Of a stretch of 64,000 nucleotides of DNA, positions 28,390 through 37,560 are shown piece by piece. A program made the position numbers and the translations under genes. The DNA lies in the NCBI RefSeq assembly GCF_025847235.1, contig NZ_JAOZEW010000002.1, forward strand, positions 1 to 64,000. The letters run 5' to 3'. The notes beneath the pieces were generated by a model. The model did not search any database, was not told the origin of the DNA, and saw only the letters and a program-made list of their open reading frames with translations. The first letter of the stretch is position 1. The number at the start of each line of letters is the position of its first letter. Source of the DNA: Flavobacterium shii (GTDB lineage: Bacteria; Bacteroidota; Bacteroidia; Flavobacteriales; Flavobacteriaceae).

Positions 28390-28572
28390 TTAAAAATTAT
28401 CATTATTTAAACCATTATTTACAAAACAACAGTAACCTAAATCCTTATTTTGGTAATTGTTACTTGTAAAAATAATAAAAAAAGTATCGTTTTAACAAAA
28501 TCATTTTAACAAGTATCTAAAGCTGGTTTTAAGCTAAAATTGACTATTTTTATTTTTTTAGAAATAATCAAA

Positions 28573-29277
28573 ATGAAAAAGAAACTGGTGGTTTTAACTG
28601 GCGCAGGAATTAGTGCCGAAAGTGGTATTAAAACCTTCCGCGATAGCGATGGTCTTTGGGAAGGACATAATGTTATGGATGTGGCAACGCCAGAAGGTTG
28701 GTATAAAAATCCTGAATTGGTTCTTGATTTTTACAACCAAAGACGCAAACAACTAAAAGAAGTTTCTCCAAATTCCGGGCATTTAATTTTAGCTGAATTA
28801 GAGAAATATTTTGATGTACATATTATAACCCAAAACGTTGATGATTTGCACGAACGTGCCGGAAGTACCAACGTTTTACATTTGCATGGTGAATTATTAA
28901 AAGTTAGAAGTACTCAGGATATGAATTATATTCTGGATTGGAATGATGATTTATTCATGACCCATTTAGATAAAAACGGAAATCAGCTACGCCCACATAT
29001 TGTTTGGTTTGGCGAAGAAGTTCCTGCCCTCGAAGAAGCAATTGAAATTGCAGAGCAAGCCGATTATTTTGCAGTAATAGGAACTTCATTGCAAGTATAT
29101 CCTGCCGCAGGATTAATTTCTTATACTCCTGCAAACGCACCGCTTTTTTATATTGATCCAAAACCTATTAAAATTGCTAATCTGAGAAATAAAATCGAGA
29201 TCATTCCCGAAGTTGCCTCAAAAGGAATGGAAATCTTAAAAACAAAACTGATTGAGATAATAGATAGAACACTATAA
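28573..29277 (+). CDS. NAD-dependent protein deacylase, class III sirtuin
   Basis: A 234-residue SIR2 family enzyme that removes acyl groups from lysine using NAD. Motifs: GAGISAESGIKTFRD (10-24), TQNVDDLHERAGS and the catalytic His in HLHGEL, IVWFGE, and VIGTSLQVYPAA. The two CxxC pairs that bind zinc in most sirtuins are absent; the small domain has no cysteines. ATG 28573 is chosen since the upstream extension from 28540 adds only hydrophobic residues before the conserved start. The next gene begins 13 bp downstream. Confidence 0.9.
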   Translation: MKKKLVVLTGAGISAESGIKTFRDSDGLWEGHNVMDVATPEGWYKNPELVLDFYNQRRKQLKEVSPNSGHLILAELEKYFDVHIITQNVDDLHERAGSTNVLHLHGELLKVRSTQDMNYILDWNDDLFMTHLDKNGNQLRPHIVWFGEEVPALEEAIEIAEQADYFAVIGTSLQVYPAAGLISYTPANAPLFYIDPKPIKIANLRNKIEIIPEVASKGMEILKTKLIEIIDRTL

Positions 29278-29289
29278 ACCTGTAAATAT

Positions 29290-29982
29290 ATGATACTGGA
29301 AAAATGGCTTAACTTATTATCTTATTACGACTTATTTACTATCACTGTATTTTTCCTTATCGAAAATTTATTACTGATGCTTTTGGCAATTCTTATTGGA
29401 AAATTAATTGAACCCAATATTACAAAAATTAAGCAATCGGATATAAAATGGGTCATCAGTACCTTAATATGCAATACGATAGTAACTATAATAGGATATA
29501 AATTATACCAATATCAAATTATTAAAATAAACTTCTCGACCTCATTTTTCACGATAGTATTTGATACTCTTTTACTGATTTTCTTAATGGATTTCTTTAT
29601 GTTTTGCTTTCATTTCCTAGCACACAAATTAACATGGTTTCGTCCTATTCACCAATTACATCACACACACATAGAAACAAATGTTTATAGTTTATTCGTT
29701 CTTAATCCGATTGAAACTTTAGGTTTTGGAACTATTTGGCTTATTATAATTTCAATATTGGAATTTAACTGTGTAAGCATAATACTATATTTAATTCTGA
29801 ATTTATCGTATGGAATATTAGGCCATTTAAATAAAGACATTTATCCTAAGTTCTGGAATGTAAATGTTGTCACAAAATGGATTTCGACAACCCAATTCCA
29901 TTCAAATCATCATAAAAATGAATCTCATAATTTTGGTTTTTACTTTACTATTTGGGACAAAATTTTTAAAACAATCATTTAA
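29290..29982 (+). CDS. sterol desaturase / fatty acid hydroxylase superfamily protein
   Basis: A 230-residue integral membrane di-iron protein with about four to five TM segments. The three histidine clusters of the superfamily are present: HFLAH, HQLHHTH and HSNHH (near the C-terminus). The reaction is probably a hydroxylation or desaturation of a lipid chain; in Bacteroidota such proteins also act on carotenoids and other lipids. It follows the sirtuin gene by 12 bp and probably shares its transcript. Confidence 0.85.
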   Translation: MILEKWLNLLSYYDLFTITVFFLIENLLLMLLAILIGKLIEPNITKIKQSDIKWVISTLICNTIVTIIGYKLYQYQIIKINFSTSFFTIVFDTLLLIFLMDFFMFCFHFLAHKLTWFRPIHQLHHTHIETNVYSLFVLNPIETLGFGTIWLIIISILEFNCVSIILYLILNLSYGILGHLNKDIYPKFWNVNVVTKWISTTQFHSNHHKNESHNFGFYFTIWDKIFKTII

Positions 29983-30040
29983 AATTGTTCTGTAGCGTAT
30001 AATAACTAGCAACTAACTTTCAGAAGTTTTAACAATAACT

Positions 30041-30048
30041 TACATTTG
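30041..30048 (+). promoter_or_regulatory. Bacteroidota -7 box TACATTTG
   Basis: Exact TAnnTTTG match 26 bp before the purB start. No clear -33 TTG. Confidence 0.55.
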
Positions 30049-30074
30049 CATCTTTCAAAATTAACAACACAACA

Positions 30075-31421
30075 ATGACTACTTTAAACGAATTGAATGC
30101 CATATCGCCAATTGACGGAAGATATAGAAACAAAACCCTTTCATTAGCCCCATTTTTTTCTGAAGAAGCGCTAATTAAATACCGGGTATTGATTGAAGTT
30201 GAATACTTTATTGCTTTATGCGAAGTGCCATTGCCACAGCTTGCAAGCGTAAATCCAAACCTATTCGAAAGTTTACGTAACATCTATAAAAACTTCTCTA
30301 CCGAGGATGCTCTTTGGATAAAAGAAACCGAAAAAGTAACCAATCACGATGTAAAAGCGGTTGAATATTTTATAAAAGATGCTTTCGAAAAACTAGGTTT
30401 ATCAGAATATAAAGAGTTCATACATTTTGGATTGACTTCTCAGGATATCAATAATACAGCAATTCCTCTTTCAACAAAAGAAGCTTTTGAAAGAGTATAC
30501 ATGCCTTCATTAATTACACTTACATCAAAGTTAAAAGAATTAAGCGTAGAATGGAAAGATATCCCAATGCTTGCACGTACTCACGGACAACCTGCCTCTC
30601 CTACTCGTTTAGGTAAAGAAATTGGCGTTTTTGTAGAACGTATCGAAGAGCAAATGCGTTTGTTGTTTAATATCCCATTTGCTGCAAAATTTGGTGGAGC
30701 AACAGGAAATTACAATGCACATCATGTTGCTTATCCTCAAATTGACTGGAAAAAATTTGGTAGTAATTTTGTAGAAAACATTCTTGGATTACACCACTCT
30801 TTTCCAACTACACAAATCGAACATTACGATCATTTTGCAGCATTCTTTGATGCTTTAAAAAGAATCAACAATATAATCATTGATTTAGACAGAGATATTT
30901 GGACGTATGTTTCAATGGAATATTTCAAACAAAAGATCAAAGCGGGTGAAATAGGTTCATCGGCTATGCCACATAAAGTTAACCCGATTGATTTTGAAAA
31001 TTCTGAAGGAAATTTAGGAATAGCAAATGCAATATTCGAACATCTTTCGGCTAAATTACCAATCTCAAGATTGCAACGTGACTTAACAGATAGTACTGTT
31101 TTAAGAAACGTTGGAGTACCTATTGGTCATACAATTATCGCATTTGAGGCAACATTAAAAGGATTAAATAAACTGCTTTTAAATGAATCTAAATTCCATG
31201 AGGATTTAGAGAAAAACTGGGCGGTTGTTGCAGAGGCAATCCAAACAATTCTACGTCGTGAGGCTTATCCAAATCCTTACGAAGCATTGAAAGGATTAAC
31301 CAGAACAAACGAAGCAATTGATAAAAATGCAATTCATAGTTTCATCGCAACTCTGGATGTTTCGGAAGAAATTAAATCTGAACTGCTGAAAATCACTCCT
31401 AGCAACTTTTTAGGAATCTAA
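30075..31421 (+). CDS. purB: adenylosuccinate lyase
   Basis: A 448-residue enzyme of purine synthesis that splits SAICAR and adenylosuccinate, releasing fumarate. It has the superfamily signature SSAMPHKVNPIDFENSEGN (about 296-314), the FGLTSQDINNTA segment and ARTHGQPASPT. Length and motifs fit PurB of the type found in Bacteroidota and gamma-proteobacteria. Single gene with its own -7 box and a strong terminator. Confidence 0.96.
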   Translation: MTTLNELNAISPIDGRYRNKTLSLAPFFSEEALIKYRVLIEVEYFIALCEVPLPQLASVNPNLFESLRNIYKNFSTEDALWIKETEKVTNHDVKAVEYFIKDAFEKLGLSEYKEFIHFGLTSQDINNTAIPLSTKEAFERVYMPSLITLTSKLKELSVEWKDIPMLARTHGQPASPTRLGKEIGVFVERIEEQMRLLFNIPFAAKFGGATGNYNAHHVAYPQIDWKKFGSNFVENILGLHHSFPTTQIEHYDHFAAFFDALKRINNIIIDLDRDIWTYVSMEYFKQKIKAGEIGSSAMPHKVNPIDFENSEGNLGIANAIFEHLSAKLPISRLQRDLTDSTVLRNVGVPIGHTIIAFEATLKGLNKLLLNESKFHEDLEKNWAVVAEAIQTILRREAYPNPYEALKGLTRTNEAIDKNAIHSFIATLDVSEEIKSELLKITPSNFLGI

Positions 31422-31439
31422 GTCACTGATTTTCACATA

Positions 31440-31486
31440 AAAATCCCGTTATTTATAAGTATATTTACTATAGATAACGGGATTTT
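31440..31486 (+). terminator. rho-independent terminator of purB
   Basis: Perfect 13-bp stem AAAATCCCGTTAT / ATAACGGGATTTT (31440-31452 with 31474-31486), 19 bp after the stop. Confidence 0.85.
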
Positions 31487-31593
31487 ATTATTATAAAATT
31501 ATCATAAATTTCACATTTAGAAATCTCATTACTTTCATCTTTTTTTATTTTTTAATACCTTACAACAATTCAAAAATAAATGCAAAAAAGTAT

Positions 31594-33837
31594 ATGCCTA
31601 TGAGTCCAACTGAAACAGTAACACATGCCGCCCAACATTTAGAACCAATAATTAGCGATTTGGGATTAATCCTAATGACAGCTGGAATAGCTGTGCTAAT
31701 CTTTAAAAAACTAAAACAGCCTTTGGTTCTGGGCTATCTAATCGCAGGTTTTTTGGCAGGAAATCATATCGATTTTTTTCCTTCTGTAACCGATAATAAA
31801 AGTGTTGAAGTTTGGGCCGAGATTGGTGTGATATTTCTATTATTCAGTTTAGGACTCGAATTTAGTTTTAAGAAGCTAATGAAAGTGGGCGGAACTGCCT
31901 CTATTACAGCCATAACACAAATCCTGAGTATGACTATCATTGGATATATGGTAGGGCAATGGATTGGTTGGGGCAAAATGGATAGTCTTTTCCTGGGAGC
32001 AACACTCTCTATTTCATCTACAACCATTATTATACGAGCCTTTGATGAACTTGGTGTCAAGGGAAAAAAGTTCGTTGGAATTGTCTTTGGTGCATTAATC
32101 GTCGAAGATATTGTGGCAATCTTAATGTTGGTTTTATTATCTACAGTAGCCGTAAGTGATCAATTTTCGGGTACTGCCTTACTACAATCTGTATTAAAAC
32201 TTGTCTTCTTTTTAATCATTTGGTTTTTAGGAGGAATATTTATAATCCCTACATTCTTAAAGAAAGCAAAACACCTCTTAACCGATGAAATGTTGCTTAT
32301 TATCTCATTGGCACTTTGTTTAATGATGGTTATTCTAGCTGCCAATGTTGGTTTCTCTCCTGCTTTGGGAGCATTCATCATGGGATCTATTCTTGCAGAA
32401 ACTACGCAAGCCGAAAAAATAGAGCATCTTATTCAACCTGTAAAGGATTTATTTGGAGCCATCTTTTTCGTATCTGTAGGTATGCTTATCAATCCTCAAA
32501 CTTTAATAACTTATGCTATTCCTGTTGCGATTATAACCTTAATCACCATATTTGGAAAAGCAACAAGCTCTACAATTGGGGCTTTATTATCCGGACAACC
32601 TCTTAAACAATCTATTCAAACCGGAATGAGTTTGGCACAAATTGGCGAGTTCTCATTTATTATTGCAACATTAGGTATGACATTAAAGGTTACTAGTGAC
32701 TTTTTATACCCAATTGTTGTAGCAGTATCTGCCATAACTACATTTACAACTCCGTTCCTTATAAAATTTTCTGATCCTTTTTCGGAGTATTTAGAGAAGA
32801 AATTGCCTCGCAAATGGGTTAAAAACATTAATCGTTATAGTGTGAATGCCCAAGCCATAAAATCGGTTAGTGTATGGCAAATTGTACTACGTTCCTATAT
32901 TACCCAAATCGTATTGCATACCATAATAATAACGGCTGCGATCATACTTTCTTCTAAGTTTGTAGCTCCATTGGTTGAAGATACCAGATTTGGAAACACG
33001 CTTGCTGCACTTCTTACTCTTGTAGTTATTGCTCCATTTTTATGGGCACTTTCCTTAAGACGTATAGCCGTTAATGAAGTCGAAATTTTATGGGAAGAAA
33101 GAAAATACCGTGGCCCCATCATGATGATGATTTTAATCCGTATTGCGTTAGGATTATTTTATGTAGGATTCCTGTTAAACATTTTCTTCTCTCCTTTGGT
33201 TGCTTTTATAGCATTGATTATTGCAATTGCAGCGTATCAATTTTTCCCGAAAAAGCTGAACGAACAATACCATCGAATTGAGAATCATTTCTTAAAGAAT
33301 CTTAACGATCGTGAAACAACCAAAATAGATAGAAAATATGCCAATTTAACACCTTGGGATGGTCACATGTCTATATTTGAAATTGCCAAAGAATCTAATC
33401 TTGCCGGTAAAACACTGGAAGAGTTAAAGATTAGAGAACAATTAGGAATCAATATTGCATTTATAAAACGAGGAGATATTACCATACAAATTCCAACCAA
33501 AACAGAACGTTTATTTCCAGGAGATGAAATATGCGTAATTGGTACAGATGCTCAGATAAATGAGTTTACAGAGTATCTGAACAAGAATGATATCGAAATC
33601 CCTAAAGCAGTCGAAGAATCAGAGATTGTTTTACGCCAGCTGGAATTAGCAGATAGTGAATTTCTTCAAAAGAGTGTTAGTGAATTTCGAAGAAAAACTA
33701 ATGCTTTGGTCGTAGGAATTGAAAGAAACGGAAAAAGAATCTTAAATCCAGAATCCAATTTAACATTAGAAAAAGATGATATAATTTGGGTTGTTGGCGA
33801 TAAAAAAAGGATGAAGCAGTTCGTAAAAAAAGTATAA
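31594..33837 (+). CDS. CPA2-family cation:proton antiporter, KefB-like
   Basis: A 747-residue membrane protein. The Na/H-exchanger domain covers about residues 20-390 with some twelve TM segments and the conserved GLEFSF and LGAFIMGSILAET motifs. Three to four further TM segments follow (about 430-560). Two TrkA_C-type domains form the C-terminus (about 585-660 and 665-747), but there is no Rossmann RCK_N domain, unlike classical KefB/KefC. It probably exchanges K+ or Na+ for H+. A second in-frame ATG lies two codons after the first. The gene ends in a terminator split by a mobile element. Confidence 0.88.
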   Translation: MPMSPTETVTHAAQHLEPIISDLGLILMTAGIAVLIFKKLKQPLVLGYLIAGFLAGNHIDFFPSVTDNKSVEVWAEIGVIFLLFSLGLEFSFKKLMKVGGTASITAITQILSMTIIGYMVGQWIGWGKMDSLFLGATLSISSTTIIIRAFDELGVKGKKFVGIVFGALIVEDIVAILMLVLLSTVAVSDQFSGTALLQSVLKLVFFLIIWFLGGIFIIPTFLKKAKHLLTDEMLLIISLALCLMMVILAANVGFSPALGAFIMGSILAETTQAEKIEHLIQPVKDLFGAIFFVSVGMLINPQTLITYAIPVAIITLITIFGKATSSTIGALLSGQPLKQSIQTGMSLAQIGEFSFIIATLGMTLKVTSDFLYPIVVAVSAITTFTTPFLIKFSDPFSEYLEKKLPRKWVKNINRYSVNAQAIKSVSVWQIVLRSYITQIVLHTIIITAAIILSSKFVAPLVEDTRFGNTLAALLTLVVIAPFLWALSLRRIAVNEVEILWEERKYRGPIMMMILIRIALGLFYVGFLLNIFFSPLVAFIALIIAIAAYQFFPKKLNEQYHRIENHFLKNLNDRETTKIDRKYANLTPWDGHMSIFEIAKESNLAGKTLEELKIREQLGINIAFIKRGDITIQIPTKTERLFPGDEICVIGTDAQINEFTEYLNKNDIEIPKAVEESEIVLRQLELADSEFLQKSVSEFRRKTNALVVGIERNGKRILNPESNLTLEKDDIIWVVGDKKRMKQFVKKV

Positions 33838-33842
33838 AACAT

Positions 33843-34092
33843 AAAAAAGGTATAATTCACATGAGGGCACTGAAAAAGTCTACCTTTCTGAAAAACCTCA
33901 AAAAAAGCGATTAAATAAGGCTTTGATTTTTTTTAAATTCTTTTTTAGTCAAATTTGACTTTCTGCGACTAAAAAGGCTTTATAATAATTAAAAAAGGTC
34001 GAAAACATAGTGTTTTCGACCTTTTTTGATTATTCCCATTTTACTCATTCGAAGTACTTTTTCAGTGCCCTCATGTGAATTATACCTTTTTT
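33843..34092. terminator. perfect palindromic terminator interrupted by an insertion
   Basis: Left arm 33843-33863 (A run, GGTATAATTCA, CATG) and right arm 34072-34092 (CATG, TGAATTATACC, T run) are exact inverted copies. Joined at CATG they give a 38-bp perfect palindrome between the convergent antiporter and peroxiredoxin genes, that is, a bidirectional terminator. The 208-bp element between the arms has the features of a MITE. The arms can still pair around it. Confidence 0.8.
33864..34071. mobile_element. 208-bp MITE-like element with 16-bp terminal inverted repeats
   Basis: The ends AGGGCACTGAAAAAGT (33864-33879) and ACTTTTTCAGTGCCCT (34056-34071) are exact inverted repeats. CATG flanks both sides and fits a 4-bp target duplication, although CATG is itself a palindrome and was the centre of the target. 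The inside has no transposase ORF. It holds a perfect 17-bp hairpin with 3-nt loop (33991-34007 with 34011-34027) like an internal terminator, and a palindrome agtcaaatttgact. The TIR resembles ends of IS1182-type elements as I remember them; the family is not proven. Confidence 0.75.
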
Positions 34093-34117
34093 TTATTTCA
34101 AATATTTAGAAATTCTC

Positions 34118-34756
34118 CTATTTATTAGGCTGAGGAGTGATTCTTAAGTATGGTTTTACACGATTATACCCTTTTGGAAACTTGGCTGCAATATCACTAT
34201 CCGGAATAGCCGGAGAGATTACCACATCATCACCATCTTTCCAGTTTGCAGGTGTTGCAACACTATAATTTGCTGTTAATTGCAAACTATCGATTACACG
34301 AAGTAGTTCATCAAAATTCCTTCCCGTAGAAGCTGGATAAGTCAATGTTAGCTTTATTTTCTTATCATTTCCGATAACAAAAACCGAACGAACTGTAAAT
34401 TTATCACTAGCATTTGGATGTAACATATCATACAAATTAGCAACTTTTTTATCATCGTCAGCAATTATAGGATAATTTACAGTTGTATTCTGAGTCTCGT
34501 TTATATCTTTAATCCATTCTAAATGCGACTCCAAACCATCAACACTTAGAGCAATAACCTTTGTGTTTCTTTTTACAAATTCCGGGTAATAGTTAGCCAC
34601 AGTTCCTAACTCTGTAGTACAAACTGGGGTAAAATCTGAAGGATGAGAAAATAACACACCCCAAGAATCTCCTAACCATTCATGAAATTTAATTGTTCCT
34701 TGAGTTGTATCTGCTTCAAAATCTGGAGCTATATCTCCTAATCGTAGTGTTGCCAT
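34118..34756 (-). CDS. 1-Cys peroxiredoxin (Prx6 type)
   Basis: A 212-residue thiol peroxidase. The active site is HPSDFTPVCTTELG with peroxidatic Cys at about 47, and the conserved C-terminal extension (PANWKDGDDVVISPAIPD) marks the Prx6 group. No resolving cysteine is present, so it needs an external reductant. It reduces hydrogen peroxide and lipid peroxides in the cytoplasm. Single gene, convergent with the antiporter. Confidence 0.93.
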   Translation of the reverse strand: MATLRLGDIAPDFEADTTQGTIKFHEWLGDSWGVLFSHPSDFTPVCTTELGTVANYYPEFVKRNTKVIALSVDGLESHLEWIKDINETQNTTVNYPIIADDDKKVANLYDMLHPNASDKFTVRSVFVIGNDKKIKLTLTYPASTGRNFDELLRVIDSLQLTANYSVATPANWKDGDDVVISPAIPDSDIAAKFPKGYNRVKPYLRITPQPNK

Positions 34757-34855
34757 GAGTATTTATTTAAAATTTTATTTAAAAATAAGTAAAAAAAGTA
34801 CAAGGAAAACATCTACCCTTATAAAAAAATCATAAAGTTGATAGACTTGATAGAA

Positions 34856-36073
34856 TTATGCTTTCTTTTTAATATTAGGCAAGAAATAAGTAAGAACTCC
34901 AATTAAAGGTAAATAGGAACTTATTTTAAATACATATTCAATACTAGTCTGATCGGCTACATATCCTAAAACTGCCGAACCTAATCCTCCCATTCCAAAA
35001 GCAAACCCGAAGAACAATCCCGAAATCATTCCGACTTTACCAGGTTTTAATTCCTGTGCAAAAACCAAAATAGCCGAAAATGCAGAAGCAATTACAATAC
35101 CTATTATTACCGATAGTATTCCTGTCCAAAATAAATTAGCATAAGGCAATAATAATGTAAAAGGTGCAGCCCCAAGTATTGAAATCCAAATGATATACTT
35201 TCTACCAAAGCGATCTCCTAATGGACCCCCAATTAATGTTCCAGCCGCAACAGATGCTAAGAAAATGAATAAATAAAACTGAGAATCCTGAATACTCATC
35301 CCAAATTTATCTATCAAATAAAAAGTAAAATAACTAGACATACTAGCCATATAGAAAAACTTAGAAAAGATAAGCAATAACAGAACGATAATCGAAATCG
35401 TTATTTTTCTATTTGACAAAGGGACTGTCGTCTCTTCAAAATTTATTTTATTGGCAGCACGCAAGTTCATATGATTTTCATACCAAACAGCAATTCTTGA
35501 CAAAATAAGAATACCCAGTATTCCTGCAATCACAAACCAAACTATATGTGATTGTCCAAAAGGAGCAACTATTAAAGCAACTAATAATGGTCCTATTGCA
35601 CTACCTGCGTTTCCTCCTAATTGAAAAATAGATTGTGCCAAACCACGCTTTCCTCCTGATCCTAAAAAAGCTACTCTGGATGCTTCCGGATGAAATATCG
35701 ATGAACCGATACCAACTAAACCAACTGACACTAGTAACATCCAAAACGCATGAGATATTGACAATAAACATAATCCTGCAATGGTAAATATCATACCAAT
35801 TACTAATGAATATGGCATTGGTTTCTTATCTGTATAAAATCCAACAAAAGGCTGTAATAAAGATGCTGTAAGCTGAAAAACAAAAGTGATTAACCCTATT
35901 TCTGTGAAATTTAGATTAAAATTAGCCTTTAAAATAGGATAAGTAGCAGGAATTACTGCTTGCATTAAATCATTAAGTAAATGAGCAAATGCTATTGAAA
36001 ATAATACGGAATAAACTGTTTTTTGAACTAAAACTTTACCATCGATTGTAGCTGTATTACTGGACGAACTCAT
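34856..36073 (-). CDS. MFS transporter, fosmidomycin-resistance (Fsr) type
   Basis: A 405-residue twelve-TM major facilitator. The start region HLLNDLMQAVIPATYPILK and the loop GSGGKRGLAQSIFQLGGNAGSAIGPLL are characteristic of the Fsr family. Family members export fosmidomycin or small aromatic or lipophilic compounds; the natural substrate here is unknown. It lies 30 bp downstream of the AEC carrier on the same strand, so the two are likely co-transcribed. Confidence 0.87.
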   Translation of the reverse strand: MSSSSNTATIDGKVLVQKTVYSVLFSIAFAHLLNDLMQAVIPATYPILKANFNLNFTEIGLITFVFQLTASLLQPFVGFYTDKKPMPYSLVIGMIFTIAGLCLLSISHAFWMLLVSVGLVGIGSSIFHPEASRVAFLGSGGKRGLAQSIFQLGGNAGSAIGPLLVALIVAPFGQSHIVWFVIAGILGILILSRIAVWYENHMNLRAANKINFEETTVPLSNRKITISIIVLLLLIFSKFFYMASMSSYFTFYLIDKFGMSIQDSQFYLFIFLASVAAGTLIGGPLGDRFGRKYIIWISILGAAPFTLLLPYANLFWTGILSVIIGIVIASAFSAILVFAQELKPGKVGMISGLFFGFAFGMGGLGSAVLGYVADQTSIEYVFKISSYLPLIGVLTYFLPNIKKKA

Positions 36074-36103
36074 AATAAAATTGACTAAAAATTAATATAT
36101 AAA

Positions 36104-37015
36104 CTAAATAAAACTCATAATAAAATACCAAACTACAAGTGTGATAAACGAAATGGGGATTCCAAAACCTATCATCATACTACTCAATCGAGGTTTTAAA
36201 CCATATGTTGATGCCAAAATACTTCCCGTAATCATAGGTGCCATAGCCATTTCCATAATAGTCACCTTAATTACCGAAGAATTCTGTTTTAGAATAAAAA
36301 CATATAATACCAAAAACAATAATGGCGTAATGATGAGTTTGAAAAACAAGCCTAATGTTAAAAACTTCCAATGCTTACTATTTTTTTCAAAACGAAGTTG
36401 CAAACCTACCGAGAGTAATGCAAGTGGCGTAACTAAACTGCCTAATTTTTGAAACACAAACTGAAGATTTACATCAAAATCATAATTAAAAACGTTCATA
36501 AAACAAGCCACTACAAACGTGATAAAAGGAGGAAAACATACTATCTTCTTTGCAATTGCAAGTGAATCGGGGCTTCCTTTGGAATAAAATGCGGCCACAA
36601 AAACACCCAAGGTTGAAATCACAACAAATGATCCTGGCTGATCTACCAAAATAGCTGTTTTTACCCCTTCCTTTCCATATAAAGCCTCGATTATAGGATA
36701 ACCCAAAAATGATGTATTACTCAATCCCGTTGTAAGGATCAAGCATCCTATTAATTTATTTGACCAACCGTATTTTTTACCTAAAATAGAAAAAAGAAAA
36801 AATGCAACTATAAAAGCAATCCATGCCGCACCTATAGGAAACAACAATTCGTTACTCCATTTTATCTTTGGAATAAAAAATAAAGCCAAAGCCGGAAGAC
36901 ATAAATAAATTACGAGTTTGTTTAACGTTTTGTAGATATGTACCGGAAAACCCTTGATATTTTGCAATATAAGTCCCGTAGTAATAAAAACAAAAATTAA
37001 AATAAAGTTGCTCAT
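36104..37015 (-). CDS. AEC-family (auxin efflux carrier-like) transporter
   Basis: A 303-residue membrane protein with about ten TM segments in two inverted five-TM halves, the fold of AEC carriers. Typical motifs include TGLSNTSFLGYPIIEALYG and SVGLQLRF. Bacterial members export or import organic acids and other small molecules; substrate unknown. It is divergent from an Rrf2 regulator gene, with a -7 box TATTTTTG at 37029-37036 on the minus strand, and precedes the Fsr-type gene. Confidence 0.85.
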   Translation of the reverse strand: MSNFILIFVFITTGLILQNIKGFPVHIYKTLNKLVIYLCLPALALFFIPKIKWSNELLFPIGAAWIAFIVAFFLFSILGKKYGWSNKLIGCLILTTGLSNTSFLGYPIIEALYGKEGVKTAILVDQPGSFVVISTLGVFVAAFYSKGSPDSLAIAKKIVCFPPFITFVVACFMNVFNYDFDVNLQFVFQKLGSLVTPLALLSVGLQLRFEKNSKHWKFLTLGLFFKLIITPLLFLVLYVFILKQNSSVIKVTIMEMAMAPMITGSILASTYGLKPRLSSMMIGFGIPISFITLVVWYFIMSFI

Positions 37016-37028
37016 CTTGAATAAAAAA

Positions 37029-37036
37029 CAAAAATA
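37029..37036 (-). promoter_or_regulatory. Bacteroidota -7 box TATTTTTG (minus strand)
   Basis: Exact TAnnTTTG on the minus strand, 13 bp before the AEC start. It lies in the region shared with the Rrf2 promoter. Confidence 0.5.
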
Positions 37037-37080
37037 GCACTTAATATTTTCTTAAATTATTTAATTTTAAAGTAAATTAT

Positions 37081-37111
37081 TTTGTCAGTTCAATATAAAC
37101 CCATAAATTTG
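37081..37111 (+). promoter_or_regulatory. promoter TTTG-19-TAAATTTG of the Rrf2 gene
   Basis: TTTG at 37081-37084 and TAAATTTG at 37104-37111 with 19-bp spacing, a full Bacteroidota consensus. The last G of the -7 box is the first base of the operator-like 17-mer that follows. Confidence 0.75.
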
Positions 37112-37127
37112 TAACATATTTTATTAC
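37111..37127 (+). promoter_or_regulatory. candidate Rrf2 operator, copy 1
   Basis: GTAACATATTTTATTAC, an imperfect palindrome with GTAA and TTAC ends. It recurs at 37561-37577 with one mismatch in 17, in front of the next gene. Its place at the expected transcription start fits autorepression by the Rrf2 protein encoded 4 bp downstream. Confidence 0.65.
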
Positions 37128-37130
37128 AGT

Positions 37131-37538
37131 ATGATTTCAGGTAAGTTTGCCATAACAACACATATTCTCACGTTACTCTCTAAATTCCCGAATGATTATT
37201 TATCATCGGAATATATTGCGGGTAGTATTAATTTGAATCCTGTTTTGGTAAGAAAGGAAATTTCTAACCTGAAGAAAAATCATATTGTAGAGAGTAAAGA
37301 AGGTAAAAATGGTGGTACCAGATTATTAAAACCAGCATCAGAAATTACTTTACATGACATTTTCAAAATGACTTTTGATACCGTTAGTCTAGGTTATGCC
37401 AAAAATCAACCTAATCCAGATTGTCCTGTAGGCAAAAGAATAAATGAGAATTTAGATTTTTTATACTTAGATATTAATGAGAAAATAAATGCACAATTAA
37501 GTACAATCACATTAGAAGATTTCTCTAATCAATTTTAG
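37131..37538 (+). CDS. Rrf2-family transcriptional regulator
   Basis: A 135-residue winged-helix regulator. The helix-turn-helix spans about residues 20-50 (SSEYIAGSINLNPVLVRKEISNL), followed by the wing GKNGGTRLLKPASEITL. A single Cys in NPDCPVG (about residue 102) is the only cysteine and sits where YwnA/CymR-like members place theirs; there is no three-Cys cluster of the IscR/NsrR iron-sulfur type. A thiol- or electrophile-responsive role is therefore plausible. The two matching 17-mers make it a likely repressor of itself and of the next gene. Confidence 0.88.
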   Translation: MISGKFAITTHILTLLSKFPNDYLSSEYIAGSINLNPVLVRKEISNLKKNHIVESKEGKNGGTRLLKPASEITLHDIFKMTFDTVSLGYAKNQPNPDCPVGKRINENLDFLYLDINEKINAQLSTITLEDFSNQF

Positions 37539-37560
37539 ATCTATTTTTTTACACAAAACT

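Noticed and set aside
33843..34092. The inverted repeat as one large hairpin RNA gene
   Set aside because: The split CATG palindrome plus inner 16-bp terminal repeats is better explained by an insertion into a terminator.
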